A stretch of 17,201 nucleotides of DNA. It comes from Mariprofundus sp. (lineage in GTDB: Bacteria; Pseudomonadota; Zetaproteobacteria; Mariprofundales; Mariprofundaceae). The notes beneath the pieces were generated by a model that ran no database searches, was not told the origin of the DNA, and saw only the letters and a program-made list of their open reading frames with translations. A program made the position numbers and the translations under genes. The first letter of the stretch is position 1; every line of letters starts with the position of its first letter. Below, piece after piece: positions 1 through 8,395 of this stretch. The DNA lies in assembly GCA_015485035.1 (NCBI GenBank), contig WFUI01000287.1, forward strand, positions 1 to 17,201. Direction: 5' to 3'.

Positions 1-111
1 ACCGCCGACTAGAACCTGTTCATATTGAGGAAAGTCTGCGTTTTTCAGAACATCCCAGGAGTCTGTCGGACTTATGGTATTACCCGGTTGCTTACCGCAG
101 TTGCTCGGCAT
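1..111 (-). CDS. Partial hypothetical protein (N-terminal 37 residues)
   Basis: An open frame starts with ATG at 111 and stays open to the window edge, giving 37 residues that include TDSWDVLKNADFPQYEQVLV followed by Gly-Gly. It overlaps the 3' end of acpS by 20 bases, as is common in this operon, and would be its next gene. The visible part has a protein-like composition, and the end VLVGG could be the first strand and glycine turn of a nucleotide-binding or similar fold, but I do not recognise a family. In many proteobacteria a gene for NAD(P)H-hydrate repair follows acpS, and this N-terminus does not look like that. The ribosome binding site is poor (a G-run directly against the ATG), so the start could differ. 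Confidence 0.45.
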   Translation of the reverse strand, partial: MPSNCGKQPGNTISPTDSWDVLKNADFPQYEQVLVGG

Positions 112-493
112 TCCCCGTTTCCGCCACAGCAAAGGCCATGGCAATACCGTCGTCATCGCTCAACGACACATGCACATGCACCACGCCCAATCGGGATGCC
201 GCAACTGCTGCACCGCCATGCAACAGAATCTCCGGCTTGCCTGATGGCTGGTGAATTGTCTCTATATGACAAGGTGCCACACCCTGATGAAAACCGGTTC
301 CCAATGCTTTCGAGACGGCCTCTTTGGCTGCAAACAGCATGGCAAAGCGACGCCCGGGGTTCCCTCTGGCTTTCGCCTGTGTAATCTCGGCAGCACTGTA
401 AATGCGTTGTTCAAAACGTTCTCCGAAGCGCTGCAGAGCACGTTCAATGCGCGAAACCACAACGCGGTCAACGCCTATTCCGGCAATCGGCAT
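92..493 (-). CDS. acpS: Holo-[acyl-carrier-protein] synthase (AcpS)
   Basis: AcpS transfers the 4'-phosphopantetheine arm of coenzyme A to a serine of apo-acyl carrier protein, activating it for fatty acid synthesis in the cytoplasm. The 133-residue length fits the family (about 120-135). The N-terminal GIGVDRVVVSRIE motif holds the metal-binding Asp9, and FAAKEAVSKALGTG (54-67) holds the second metal ligand Glu58. The C-terminal strand VHVSLSDDDGIAMA (107-120) matches the usual SLSH-containing strand, with Asp where His is more common. The gene starts 13 bases after the pdxJ stop, and pdxJ-acpS is a classic pair in proteobacteria. The ATG at 493 has only a weak Shine-Dalgarno (CAGGGC), in keeping with translation coupled to pdxJ. 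Confidence 0.95.
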   Translation of the reverse strand: MPIAGIGVDRVVVSRIERALQRFGERFEQRIYSAAEITQAKARGNPGRRFAMLFAAKEAVSKALGTGFHQGVAPCHIETIHQPSGKPEILLHGGAAVAASRLGVVHVHVSLSDDDGIAMAFAVAETGNAEQLR

Positions 494-506
494 CAGCGCT
501 GCCCTG

Positions 507-1220
507 TCAACGGACCATTACCGCCCTGAAATCGGCGACGGCCTGATGCAGTCCCTTGAATACGGCATCGGCAATAATGGCATGACCAATATTCAACTCT
601 TCAATTTCCGGAACAGCACAAATCGCCGGCGTATTATCAATCGTCAGCCCATGTCCGGCATGCACCATCAACCCGATATCACTGGCCAGTCTGGCACCGG
701 CAGCCAGTGCTGCCAGCTCTCTGGCCCGAGCTTCACCCTGATAATTGGCATAATGTCCGGTATGCAATTCAATTACCGGCGCGCCGATTTCCTTCGATGC
801 CCTGATTTGTTCAGGAACAGGATCGATAAACATCGATACTCGTACGCCTGCTGCAGACAAACGCTCAACCACACCGGCCAGATGTAACCGGTGTCCAGCC
901 ACATCCAGCCCTCCTTCCGTGGTCAATTCCTCTCTCTTTTCAGGAACCAGACAACAGGCTGCTGGCTTCAGACGTTCACAAATTGCTATAATTTCCTCAT
1001 TCGCTCCCATCTCCATATTGAGATGCAGGCCGGGAATCGCAGCCAGTCGCTCAATATCATGATCCTGAATATGGCGACGATCTTCGCGCAGATGTGCTGT
1101 AATACTGCCTGCACCGGCAGCCAGACATATGGACACGGCATCTACAGGGTCAGGGTAATCGGTACCTCGCGCCTGACGTATGGTGGCGATATGGTCAATA
1201 TTCACACCAAGATTTATCAT
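507..1220 (-). CDS. pdxJ: Pyridoxine 5'-phosphate synthase (PdxJ)
   Basis: PdxJ condenses 1-deoxy-D-xylulose 5-phosphate with 3-amino-2-oxopropyl phosphate to form pyridoxine 5'-phosphate, the ring-closing step of the DXP-dependent vitamin B6 pathway. The 237 residues form a TIM barrel. It opens with the family signature MINLGVNIDHIATIRQARGT and continues through AHLREDRRHI (42-51), LNMEMG (67-72), ELHTGHYANY (151-160) and HAGHGL (187-192). By alignment from memory with E. coli PdxJ, the catalytic residues are His43, Glu70 and His190, all present. The ATG at 1220 is preceded by AGGGAGG with a short 3-base spacer. It lies 19 bases after recO and 13 before acpS within the lepA operon. Confidence 0.97.
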   Translation of the reverse strand: MINLGVNIDHIATIRQARGTDYPDPVDAVSICLAAGAGSITAHLREDRRHIQDHDIERLAAIPGLHLNMEMGANEEIIAICERLKPAACCLVPEKREELTTEGGLDVAGHRLHLAGVVERLSAAGVRVSMFIDPVPEQIRASKEIGAPVIELHTGHYANYQGEARARELAALAAGARLASDIGLMVHAGHGLTIDNTPAICAVPEIEELNIGHAIIADAVFKGLHQAVADFRAVMVR

Positions 1221-1239
1221 AAACCTCCCTCAGGGCCTC

Positions 1240-1917
1240 TCAATAATTTACGAAACTGTCTGTAGCCTTAATGCCGTGTTCCTGCAGCACCATTCGAATC
1301 ATCTCCCGCAAGGTATCGGCATCCGCCATACTGAGCCGAACATGACCACCGGAAATCACTCCGGCAATCGACTTGCGCAATCCAGCTGAAACCCGCATTC
1401 CCTTACCGCAGGAATCACAAACCAGTTGCCCGTGCTGCCAGAACATCGTCTGCTCCACTTCCCTGCCACACTGCCAGCAGTGCGACAAATTACCAAGCCA
1501 GCCAGCCACATCAAGCATATACCATACCGCCGCCAATAAGCCCTGCTGCTGCCCGCGTTCGGCCAGCAATGACAGCGCTGCGGTTGTCTCGTCAAACCCG
1601 TGCGGGTCACCCTCCTGAAATAAACGGGATGCGATAGCCAGCAACTCCAAACCATCAAGCAAGAACGAAGGTTCCAGCAAACCCTGTCCACGGTGGATAT
1701 CAACAAGTGTCCCCATACCCGTACGGCCGGATCGCCAGCTGATCTGTAAGGCATGGAGAGGTTCAAGACTGGCACGAAAACCGCTTTTGGGTCGACGGGC
1801 ACCTCTGGCCATCAACGCAACACGACCATGCTCACCGGTAAAAAAATGGCAAATCAGCGAAGTATCGCCATACGGAATCCGTCTGATTAATATCGCACGA
1901 TCTGAAATCTCGGCTAT
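1240..1917 (-). CDS. recO: DNA repair protein RecO (non-canonical start)
   Basis: RecO anneals single strands and loads RecA onto SSB-coated gaps with RecR in the RecFOR pathway. Downstream of 1815 the frame gives a C4 zinc site (Cys147, Cys150, Cys167, Cys170) and a C-terminal helical region. The N-terminal OB fold is encoded further upstream and reads ISDRAILIRRIPYGDTSLI then FFTGEHGRVALMARGARRPK, unmistakably RecO. The frame has no ATG, GTG or TTG between the stop at 1960-1962 and a TTG at 1815, which lies inside the OB fold. The best start is ATA at 1917, overlapping the era TAG as ATAG, with GGGGG placed 7 bases upstream. ATT at 1908 is the alternative. From ATA the protein has 225 residues (E. 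coli 242). Identity is firm; only the start is uncertain. Confidence 0.9.
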   Translation of the reverse strand: MAEISDRAILIRRIPYGDTSLICHFFTGEHGRVALMARGARRPKSGFRASLEPLHALQISWRSGRTGMGTLVDIHRGQGLLEPSFLLDGLELLAIASRLFQEGDPHGFDETTAALSLLAERGQQQGLLAAVWYMLDVAGWLGNLSHCWQCGREVEQTMFWQHGQLVCDSCGKGMRVSAGLRKSIAGVISGGHVRLSMADADTLREMIRMVLQEHGIKATDSFVNY

Positions 1918-2822
1918 TGTTCTGCCCCCAGACCCAGATCCATCAGTTTTCCCGGATGATTAAACCAGTCCGCATCGACTTTCGCCCATAGATTGAGACG
2001 CACCCTGCAACCCAGAATCTCTTCCAGACCCTTGCGCGCTTTGGTGCCCACGGATTTCATGCCTTCACCGCCTTTGCCGATCAGCATGGGTTTGTGGCGT
2101 TCGCTGCCAACCAGTATCACAGCATCAATCTCAATCACATCCCCGTGTTCCTCGAAGCGTTCGATATCCACTGCTGTCTGGAACGGAATCTCCTGATGCA
2201 TGGATAGAAACACCTGCTCACGTACATATTCAGCAGCCAGTTGACGCTGGCTCTGATCGGTAAACCAGTCGGGATCGTGCAACGGCGGCTGAACCGGCAG
2301 ATGCCTGGTCAGTTCATTCAGCAGGCTATCGGTCTGAATGCCTTTCCGGGCTGATACCGGCACATAAGCCATGGCTCCGGGATCAAGCTGCTGTAACTGC
2401 TGTAAACGCGGCAATAACCGCGCCTTATCGGCCCGGTCCACCTTATTAAGCACATGGATGCGCGGTTGCTTCAAACGGCCATCTGCAAATCGCTCGATCA
2501 GCATTTTCGTCGGCCTGTCCAACGGTTTGCTGGCATCCTGCATAATGGCCAGCACATCAGCCTCTTCAGCTGCCGCATAGGCTACCCGCACCATGTTTTT
2601 GTTCAGTTGTTTTGAACCCTTATGAATACCCGGCGTATCGACAAAAATAATTTGACGGGAATCATCGGTATAAATACCAAGAATCCGATGCCGCGTGGTT
2701 TGCGGCTTGGGTGTTACTATAGCCACCTTGGCCCCAATCAGATGATTCATCAGCGTGGACTTGCCTACGTTCGGGACACCCAGCAACGCTACAGTTCCGC
2801 AGCGAAAATCTTTTTCAGTCAT
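1914..2822 (-). CDS. era: GTPase Era
   Basis: Era is an essential GTPase that binds the 3' end of 16S rRNA and helps 30S subunit maturation, at the inner face of the membrane. The 302 residues match the family (about 300). The G domain shows G1 GVPNVGKS (15-22), G2 around TPKPQTTRHR (37-46), G3 DTPG (62-65), G4 NKVD (126-129) and G5 SAR (157-159). A C-terminal KH RNA-binding domain carries the IGKGGEGMK loop (248-256). The ATG at 2822 overlaps the end of rnc by 8 bases. AGGAAA about 7 bases upstream can serve as ribosome binding site. rnc-era is a conserved pair linking rRNA processing with subunit assembly. Confidence 0.98.
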   Translation of the reverse strand: MTEKDFRCGTVALLGVPNVGKSTLMNHLIGAKVAIVTPKPQTTRHRILGIYTDDSRQIIFVDTPGIHKGSKQLNKNMVRVAYAAAEEADVLAIMQDASKPLDRPTKMLIERFADGRLKQPRIHVLNKVDRADKARLLPRLQQLQQLDPGAMAYVPVSARKGIQTDSLLNELTRHLPVQPPLHDPDWFTDQSQRQLAAEYVREQVFLSMHQEIPFQTAVDIERFEEHGDVIEIDAVILVGSERHKPMLIGKGGEGMKSVGTKARKGLEEILGCRVRLNLWAKVDADWFNHPGKLMDLGLGAEQ

Positions 2823-3519
2823 GTTTCAGTTTCCTGTACGCCTGTTCAGCCGCTTTGGTCTCAGCCTGTTTTTTTCTTTCGCCACGCCCACGCCCAAGAA
2901 GAGTACCCTTGACCCGGCAACCGGCTTCAAAACGCGGCGAAGATCCGGTTCCCAGATCACGCAACTCATATTCCGGCAAGCCCATATCATTGGCCTGCGT
3001 CCATTCCTGCAATCGGCTTTTGGCATCACGCGTATCAATACTTCCAATGTCCGCCAGCATCTTCTGCCAGGCACATCTCACCAGATGACGGGCAGCATCC
3101 CAGCCCCCATCCTCAAACACAGCACCGATGACCGCTTCTACCGCATTGGCAGCAATGGAAGGTGATTTAATGCCACCGCCGTTTTTTCCGATCCGCTCGC
3201 TGTCACCCACACAGAGGTAAGCAGACAATTGCCATGCCTGTGCAACTTCAAGCAGTCCCTGTTTACGTACCAGCACCGAACGCATGCGAGAAAGTTCCCC
3301 CTCCGGCTTATCAGGATAGGTGTCATGCAGGAACTCGGAAATGACCAGTCCCAGCACAGCATCACCAAGAAACTCCTGGCGCTCCATATGTTTGCCATGT
3401 GTGTTCTGATCGGCTGAACGATGTGTCAGGGCACGTTTCAGCAGCTGGATATCCGAAAACGAATACCCAATACATGTCTGCAGAATATCCAGTCCATCAT
3501 GGACATGATCATGACTCAT
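2815..3519 (-). CDS. rnc: Ribonuclease III
   Basis: RNase III cuts double-stranded RNA, releasing pre-16S and pre-23S rRNA and processing some mRNAs. The 234-residue protein has the nuclease domain with signature ERQEFLGDAVLGL (46-58) and a C-terminal double-stranded RNA-binding domain (about 163-232). The catalytic residues corresponding to E. coli Glu38, Asp45 and Glu117 are Glu46, Asp53 and Glu128. The position of Asp114 is Asn125 (SIAANAVEA), encoded by AAT, one base from GAT. This is a metal-site residue usually Asp, so activity may be altered, though Asn could still help bind metal. The start ATG overlaps the upstream stop as ATGA, which indicates translational coupling. Confidence 0.96.
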   Translation of the reverse strand: MSHDHVHDGLDILQTCIGYSFSDIQLLKRALTHRSADQNTHGKHMERQEFLGDAVLGLVISEFLHDTYPDKPEGELSRMRSVLVRKQGLLEVAQAWQLSAYLCVGDSERIGKNGGGIKSPSIAANAVEAVIGAVFEDGGWDAARHLVRCAWQKMLADIGSIDTRDAKSRLQEWTQANDMGLPEYELRDLGTGSSPRFEAGCRVKGTLLGRGRGERKKQAETKAAEQAYRKLKHD

Positions 3520-4037
3520 GGACCACCCGGGTTTGATATGGCGTAGGGTTCAAATAACAGATCAATGCGTGTTTTATCTCTGAGTATATCCATGCCACTC
3601 AGCGACTCAGGGTCATAATTGCCGGATTCATCCACATGTTCAACCTTGCCGAATGGCCAGATGGTCACACTGTAACTTGATGAGACTTCAACCATATTCC
3701 CTGATACCTTGATTTGGAGCTGATCATAAAACCCGGCAGGCAGGTCATCTTTTTCGAGATATTGCACACTCAACAATTCAGCCAGCTTATCCCGCGCTTC
3801 GAGTTCACCAACCTGCGCGGCTCTGTTGTGTACCAGCCCCTCGAAACAATGTTGTACCTGCCAGTTGGTGTAATAAGCATGCAGCACCAAAAAACCGTTG
3901 AATACAAAAAAACCCAGCACCGCAAGCCAGAACAAAAACTTCACAACAGAAAACCCTTGCTCGGAATTCCTCAGAGCAGATGGCCGTTGAACGGCCTTCC
4001 CGTAACAAATCCCCGTCAACTGATTATTCAATGACAT
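3516..4037 (-). CDS. DUF4845-type membrane-anchored protein
   Basis: A 173-residue protein of unknown function. After a polar N-terminus and an EQGFSVVKFLFWLAVLGFF segment, one membrane helix spans about residues 29-52, and the rest (about 55-173) should face the periplasm. This layout matches the DUF4845 proteins found between lepB and rnc in many proteobacteria; the N-terminus loosely resembles a pilin-like leader (GFS followed by hydrophobic residues) but lacks a clear processing motif. The start overlaps the lepB end by 14 bases and the stop overlaps the rnc start by 4 bases, so it is surely co-translated. The family assignment rests on position, topology and length rather than a firm motif. 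The start could lie further in, nearer the membrane segment. Confidence 0.8.
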   Translation of the reverse strand: MSLNNQLTGICYGKAVQRPSALRNSEQGFSVVKFLFWLAVLGFFVFNGFLVLHAYYTNWQVQHCFEGLVHNRAAQVGELEARDKLAELLSVQYLEKDDLPAGFYDQLQIKVSGNMVEVSSSYSVTIWPFGKVEHVDESGNYDPESLSGMDILRDKTRIDLLFEPYAISNPGGP

Positions 4038-4695
4038 GCCCGATACGATCCCAGCGAGGTGAACCCTTCACGTGATCCCATGACCACCAGACAATCGCAG
4101 CGCGGCCAACCATATAGGATTGTGGCACGAAGCCCCAAAAACGGGAGTCACGCGAATTATTGCGATTATCGCCCATCGCAAAGTACATACCCTCCGGAAC
4201 AGTCCACTCACCATCACGGATAGAATATTCCTTGCGGAGCACATAGTGCTTGATGCCATCCAGGTCTTCCACATACAAGCCGGATACATCTGCACTGCCA
4301 TCCTGCATAAAATAGGTTCGGGTACCCTTCTTCACCAGCGGCATCAGCTTGCCGTTCACACTCAACCTGTTATTGCGATAAACGATCTTATCGCCCGGCA
4401 GGCCAACAATACGTTTGATATAATCCTTGCTCTTGTCTTCCGGAAATACAAATACCGCCACATCACCGCGTTTGGCTTCTTTCGACATCAACTGAATATC
4501 TGTCAGCGGAATACGAAAACCATAGGGATAACGCAACACAAACAGGTAATCACCTATTTCCAGCGTCGGCACCATGCTCGATGACGGAATCTTGAACGGT
4601 GCCACAATGAAGCTGCGTATCACAATGGCCAGCACTGCTATGACAATCAAACTCTCCAGCCATTCGCGCCAGACCGGCTTTTTACTTTCACTCAT
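4024..4695 (-). CDS. lepB: Signal peptidase I
   Basis: LepB is the membrane serine protease that removes signal peptides from proteins exported by Sec and Tat; in this window its likely clients include NirK and both cytochromes. One membrane helix spans about residues 13-31. The catalytic Ser40 sits in PSSSMVPTLEIGD and the general base Lys94 in DYIKRIVGLPGDK. The C-terminal signature GDNRNNSRDSRFWGFVP (175-191) is intact. At 223 residues it is a short form with a single helix before the active site, unlike E. coli LepB with two (324 residues). AAGGAA about 7 bases upstream overlaps the lepA stop, so the two genes are coupled; the gap is 11 bases. Confidence 0.97.
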   Translation of the reverse strand: MSESKKPVWREWLESLIVIAVLAIVIRSFIVAPFKIPSSSMVPTLEIGDYLFVLRYPYGFRIPLTDIQLMSKEAKRGDVAVFVFPEDKSKDYIKRIVGLPGDKIVYRNNRLSVNGKLMPLVKKGTRTYFMQDGSADVSGLYVEDLDGIKHYVLRKEYSIRDGEWTVPEGMYFAMGDNRNNSRDSRFWGFVPQSYMVGRAAIVWWSWDHVKGSPRWDRIGHVIE

Positions 4696-4706
4696 ATTCT
4701 GATTCC

Positions 4707-6524
4707 TTATTCATTCAACTTCAGCACTGCCAGGAATGCCTCCTGCGGCACCTCAACACTACCAATCGATTTCATACGTTTCTTGCCAGCCTTCTGCTTC
4801 TCCAGCAACTTGCGTTTGCGGGTAATATCACCACCATAACACTTGGCAGTCACATTCTTGCGTACTGCCTTGATCGTTTCGCGAGCCAAGATACGGCCGC
4901 CAATGGCCGCCTGCAAGGGAACATCAAACTGTTGTCGCGGAATGAGCTGACGTAACTTTTTGACCAGCTCACGTCCACGCGTTTCAGCAATCGAGCGATG
5001 TACAATCAAAGAGAGTGCATCGACCGGCTCGGCATGTACCAGAACATCCAGCTTGACCACATCATCGGCAGAGAAATCGGACAACTCATAATCCATCGAA
5101 GCATAACCGCGCGATACTGATTTCAGACGATCATAAAAGTCGATCACCATTTCGGCCAGCGGTAAGCGATAACTCAGCATCACCCTGCCCTGCCCGATAA
5201 ATTTCATATCCAGCTGCATTCCGCGCCGCTCCTGGCACAACTTCATCATCGCTCCGACAAACTCTTCCGGTGTAAATATATTGGCGATCACCGTCGGTTC
5301 CTCAACGCTTTCAATGGTTTGTGGGTCGGGGAACTCGCTTGGATTGGATATTTCAATCACTTCGCCATCAGTTTTATGAATCCGGTAAATCACACTCGGG
5401 GCCGTGGTAATCAGATCGAGATCATATTCGCGCTCCAGCCGCTCCTGCACAATTTCCATATGCAGCATGCCCAGAAACCCGCAACGGAATCCCAATCCCA
5501 ATGCCGAGGAATTCTCCGGCTCAAAGGTAAAGGCCGGATCGTTCATATTCAGCTTTTCGAGGGAATCCCTTAAATCATTATAGTCGGCCGAATCAACCGG
5601 ATAAAGCCCGGAAAATACCATCGGTTTCGGTTCGCGATAACCCGGCAACGGTTCACTTGCTCCGTTTTTCAGTGTCGTGACAGTATCTCCCACCTTCAAA
5701 TCGGCCAGCGTCTTGATACCACCGGTCAAATAGCCCACCGCTCCTGAAGCCAGTTGCGGGGCTGAAAACGGGGCAGGCACAAAATACCCGACGTCCTGTA
5801 CTTCGTAACTGGCGGCTGTCGGCATCGACATCAGGCGGAATCGTTCACCCTTTCTCAACACACCATCGACAACACGCACCAGCGCCATGGCACCCACATA
5901 GGCATCGAACCAGGAATCCACCACCAATGCCCGCAGCGGTTTATCGTCCCGGTTCTCCGGTGGCGGCACATGTTCGACAATGGCTTCCAGCACATCATTA
6001 ATGCCCACGCCAGTCTTGGCCGAAACCGGGATCGCATACGAGGCATCCAGCCCGATCACTTCCTCGATCTGGCGTTTGGCCTCATCGATATCGGCGCTGG
6101 GCAGGTCGATTTTGTTGATCACCGGAATAATTTCGAGATCATTATCCATCGCAAGATAAACATTGGCCAGCGTCTGCGCTTCCACACCCTGGGCCGCATC
6201 AACAATCAGTAGCGCTCCTTCACAAGCCTGTAAGGAGCGGGAAACCTCATAGGTGAAATCGACATGGCCGGGCGTATCAATCAGATTGAGTTGATAGGTT
6301 TCACCATTCCTGGCGGTATAGGTCAGCGTCGCGGTCTGCGATTTGATGGTAATGCCGCGCTCCTGCTCCAGCTCCATCGAATCGAGCACCTGATTGGTTT
6401 TCATCTCGCGCTCGGATAATGCGCCGGTCACCTCAATCAAACGGTCAGCCAGGGTGGACTTGCCGTGATCGATATGGGCAATAATGGAAAAATTGCGGAT
6501 ATGGGATTGATTAATCTTACTCAT
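4707..6524 (-). CDS. lepA: Elongation factor 4 (LepA)
   Basis: LepA is a ribosome-binding GTPase related to EF-G, linked to back-translocation, translation initiation and 30S biogenesis. The 605 residues fit the family (E. coli 599). The G domain shows AHIDHGKST (16-24), [16 protein letters not shown] and NKIDLPSAD. The C-terminal LepA-specific domain ends in the characteristic [19 protein letters not shown]. The frame is open to an ATG at 6617, but homology places the start at the ATG at 6524 ([20 protein letters not shown]); the extra 31 upstream residues have no family counterpart. No strong Shine-Dalgarno precedes it. This is the first gene of the long operon, and its promoter should lie in 6525-6652, where I cannot pick a convincing one. 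Confidence 0.97.
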   Translation of the reverse strand: MSKINQSHIRNFSIIAHIDHGKSTLADRLIEVTGALSEREMKTNQVLDSMELEQERGITIKSQTATLTYTARNGETYQLNLIDTPGHVDFTYEVSRSLQACEGALLIVDAAQGVEAQTLANVYLAMDNDLEIIPVINKIDLPSADIDEAKRQIEEVIGLDASYAIPVSAKTGVGINDVLEAIVEHVPPPENRDDKPLRALVVDSWFDAYVGAMALVRVVDGVLRKGERFRLMSMPTAASYEVQDVGYFVPAPFSAPQLASGAVGYLTGGIKTLADLKVGDTVTTLKNGASEPLPGYREPKPMVFSGLYPVDSADYNDLRDSLEKLNMNDPAFTFEPENSSALGLGFRCGFLGMLHMEIVQERLEREYDLDLITTAPSVIYRIHKTDGEVIEISNPSEFPDPQTIESVEEPTVIANIFTPEEFVGAMMKLCQERRGMQLDMKFIGQGRVMLSYRLPLAEMVIDFYDRLKSVSRGYASMDYELSDFSADDVVKLDVLVHAEPVDALSLIVHRSIAETRGRELVKKLRQLIPRQQFDVPLQAAIGGRILARETIKAVRKNVTAKCYGGDITRKRKLLEKQKAGKKRMKSIGSVEVPQEAFLAVLKLNE

Positions 6525-6652
6525 TGGCGCGGCAGTGTAACGATGCGCTGCCTCATACGCCATAAAGCAATGGTGTTTAAGGCTGTTTGCGTTGGTGATC
6601 CATCCATTAGCATCCATGGACTGAGCGGATACACTGCGCTTTCAGAACACTC

Positions 6653-8395
6653 TCAGGAAACTTCCTGTCTTGTGTTTTCGATATACCGTTGCCTCGTTTT
6701 ATCTTTCAGCCGGGTCAGATCAACGACCACCAGCCCATCCACACAATTGGCGAAATCAGGGTCAATATTGAACCCGAGGAAATATACACCATCGGGTTCG
6801 CATATTTCAGTATATTGCTTGTACAGGGTCGGCACAGAGCAGCCCATATGTTTGAGGCTGCTTTTAAGATGCATAAAGTCATATTTGTAATCCTTGCCGG
6901 AAAAATGCAGCGACAATTCCAGACGTTTCGCCTCTGTCAAATGATATGGCATATATGCCTGTGCCAGGCCGTCCATATCCCCGAAGTACAGGTTGTAAAA
7001 ATAAACCAGCATATCTTTGGCTGCCAGCGGATAGCTGTCACTGATAGATACCGGCCCGAACAAATATCGGAATTCAGGGTTACTGCGCAAAAACGCACCG
7101 ATCCCGTACCACAGATAATCGAGGCTTCGACGCCCCCAATAGCGCGGCTGTACAAAGCTGCGCCCCAACTCAATGCCATGCTTCAGAATTTCATCCATAC
7201 CATCTGAAAATTTAAACAGGGTTTGCGAATACAGCGCTCCATCATCACTGGTTGGATCTGAAGCTTTTCTGCCTGAGGTGGTGCAGAGACGATAAGCACC
7301 GACAATCTCCATCTCTGCCTCATCCCACAGCACCAGTTGAAAACAGTGGCGGTCATAGCCATCCACATCGCGGCGGGTTCCTGTCCCTTCACCGGCAGCG
7401 CGAAAGGCGATTTCCCGCAAACGGCCAATTTCCCGCATCAGACAACTGTCCGGATGAAATGGAGACAGATAAATCTGTTTGCCATCCTGAGTTGCGCCCA
7501 GCAACTGACAACGCTGAATTTCCTGGCGCAATAAATGACGCGGTTCCGGATGCGCAATCGGAGCACAGGTATCATACATTGGACTTTTGCGATTGCCGAT
7601 TCGATAAACATGTTTCTGGAACAGTTTAACCCTGGCCCTGAATGGCAGTTGCACGCCCTGATAACTTTCAAAGGGTATAATTTCTCCAATAGAAATGGAT
7701 ACCGACCGCCTTGCCTGTTTATACATCTCACGAATCAGCCACAGCGTTGACAATGGTTTTGCAAGTGTTGACAGGGCATAGAAAAATATCGAATTGCGCC
7801 CATTGACATGCACAGGCAGAACAGGCGCACGTGTAGCTGTCGCAATACGCAGGAAACCATTGTTCCAGCGCCCGTCCCGAATACCGGACGGCCCGAGTCG
7901 TGACACCTCACCAGCCGGGAAAATGATCACCACACCTTCATGTTCCAGATGCCGATATACAGCCCGAATCTGGTCGCGCGTGGTTTTACCATCCATATTA
8001 TCCACCGGCAAAAGTAATGATTGCAAGGGCTCGACGCTGGATAACAGCTGATTGGTCACTGCTTTTACATCGGCACGAACCTGACTGACCATCTTCAACA
8101 GCACAGCCGCATCGAGTGTACCAATAGGATGATTGGCAATAATCACCACCCGGCCATGACTCGGGATGCGTTCGATTTCGCGCGGCTGGATCGTATAACT
8201 GAAATCAAAATATTCCAGCAACTGATCAACAAAATCCATTCCTTTCAGATGCGGGTACTGCTGTTGAAAGCGCTGTTGCTCACGTTCGTGAAAAAGAAAC
8301 CGCAGCGCTGCTCTGAGTGGTCGCCTGAGCAATGGCGGTTTCTTTTCAAAAGCAGGAAACCGTTGTTCAATCAACTCTTCTACATTCAGCATCAT
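6653..8395 (-). CDS. olsF: Bifunctional OlsF-like acyltransferase (PlsC-like plus OlsB-like domains)
   Basis: A 580-residue fusion. The N-terminal half (about 55-265) is an O-acyltransferase of the glycerophosphate/lyso-lipid type with NHPIGTLD (88-95; His89, Asp95) and FPAGEVSR (159-166). The C-terminal half (about 285-560) resembles OlsB, the acyl-ACP-dependent N-acyltransferase of ornithine lipid synthesis, long annotated as a hemolysin-like GNAT protein: LREIAFRAAGEGTGTRRD, DRHCFQLVLWD, IVGAYRLC and YWGRRSLDYLWYGIGAFLR are typical. OlsF, described in Serratia, has this domain order: the C-terminal domain acylates ornithine and the N-terminal domain completes the lipid. The product would be phosphorus-free ornithine or a related amino-acid lipid at the inner membrane. 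AGGAG sits 5 bases before the second ATG (8392), which may be the real start. Substrate is inferred only. Confidence 0.78.
   Translation of the reverse strand: MMLNVEELIEQRFPAFEKKPPLLRRPLRAALRFLFHEREQQRFQQQYPHLKGMDFVDQLLEYFDFSYTIQPREIERIPSHGRVVIIANHPIGTLDAAVLLKMVSQVRADVKAVTNQLLSSVEPLQSLLLPVDNMDGKTTRDQIRAVYRHLEHEGVVIIFPAGEVSRLGPSGIRDGRWNNGFLRIATATRAPVLPVHVNGRNSIFFYALSTLAKPLSTLWLIREMYKQARRSVSISIGEIIPFESYQGVQLPFRARVKLFQKHVYRIGNRKSPMYDTCAPIAHPEPRHLLRQEIQRCQLLGATQDGKQIYLSPFHPDSCLMREIGRLREIAFRAAGEGTGTRRDVDGYDRHCFQLVLWDEAEMEIVGAYRLCTTSGRKASDPTSDDGALYSQTLFKFSDGMDEILKHGIELGRSFVQPRYWGRRSLDYLWYGIGAFLRSNPEFRYLFGPVSISDSYPLAAKDMLVYFYNLYFGDMDGLAQAYMPYHLTEAKRLELSLHFSGKDYKYDFMHLKSSLKHMGCSVPTLYKQYTEICEPDGVYFLGFNIDPDFANCVDGLVVVDLTRLKDKTRQRYIENTRQEVS

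Noticed and set aside
25..384. A 119-codon plus-strand frame and many other long frames opposite the lepA-acpS operon and recG.
   Set aside because: They mirror strongly conserved genes on the other strand, lack ribosome sites and have low-likelihood protein composition.
6525..6617. N-terminal extension of LepA from the ATG at 6617.
   Set aside because: The 31 extra residues have no match to the LepA family, whose proteins begin within a few residues of [15 protein letters not shown].
6612..6660. CTGAG / CTCAG inverted repeat after the olsF-like gene as a terminator.
   Set aside because: Arms are only 5 bases with a loop of more than 25 bases and no T-run.
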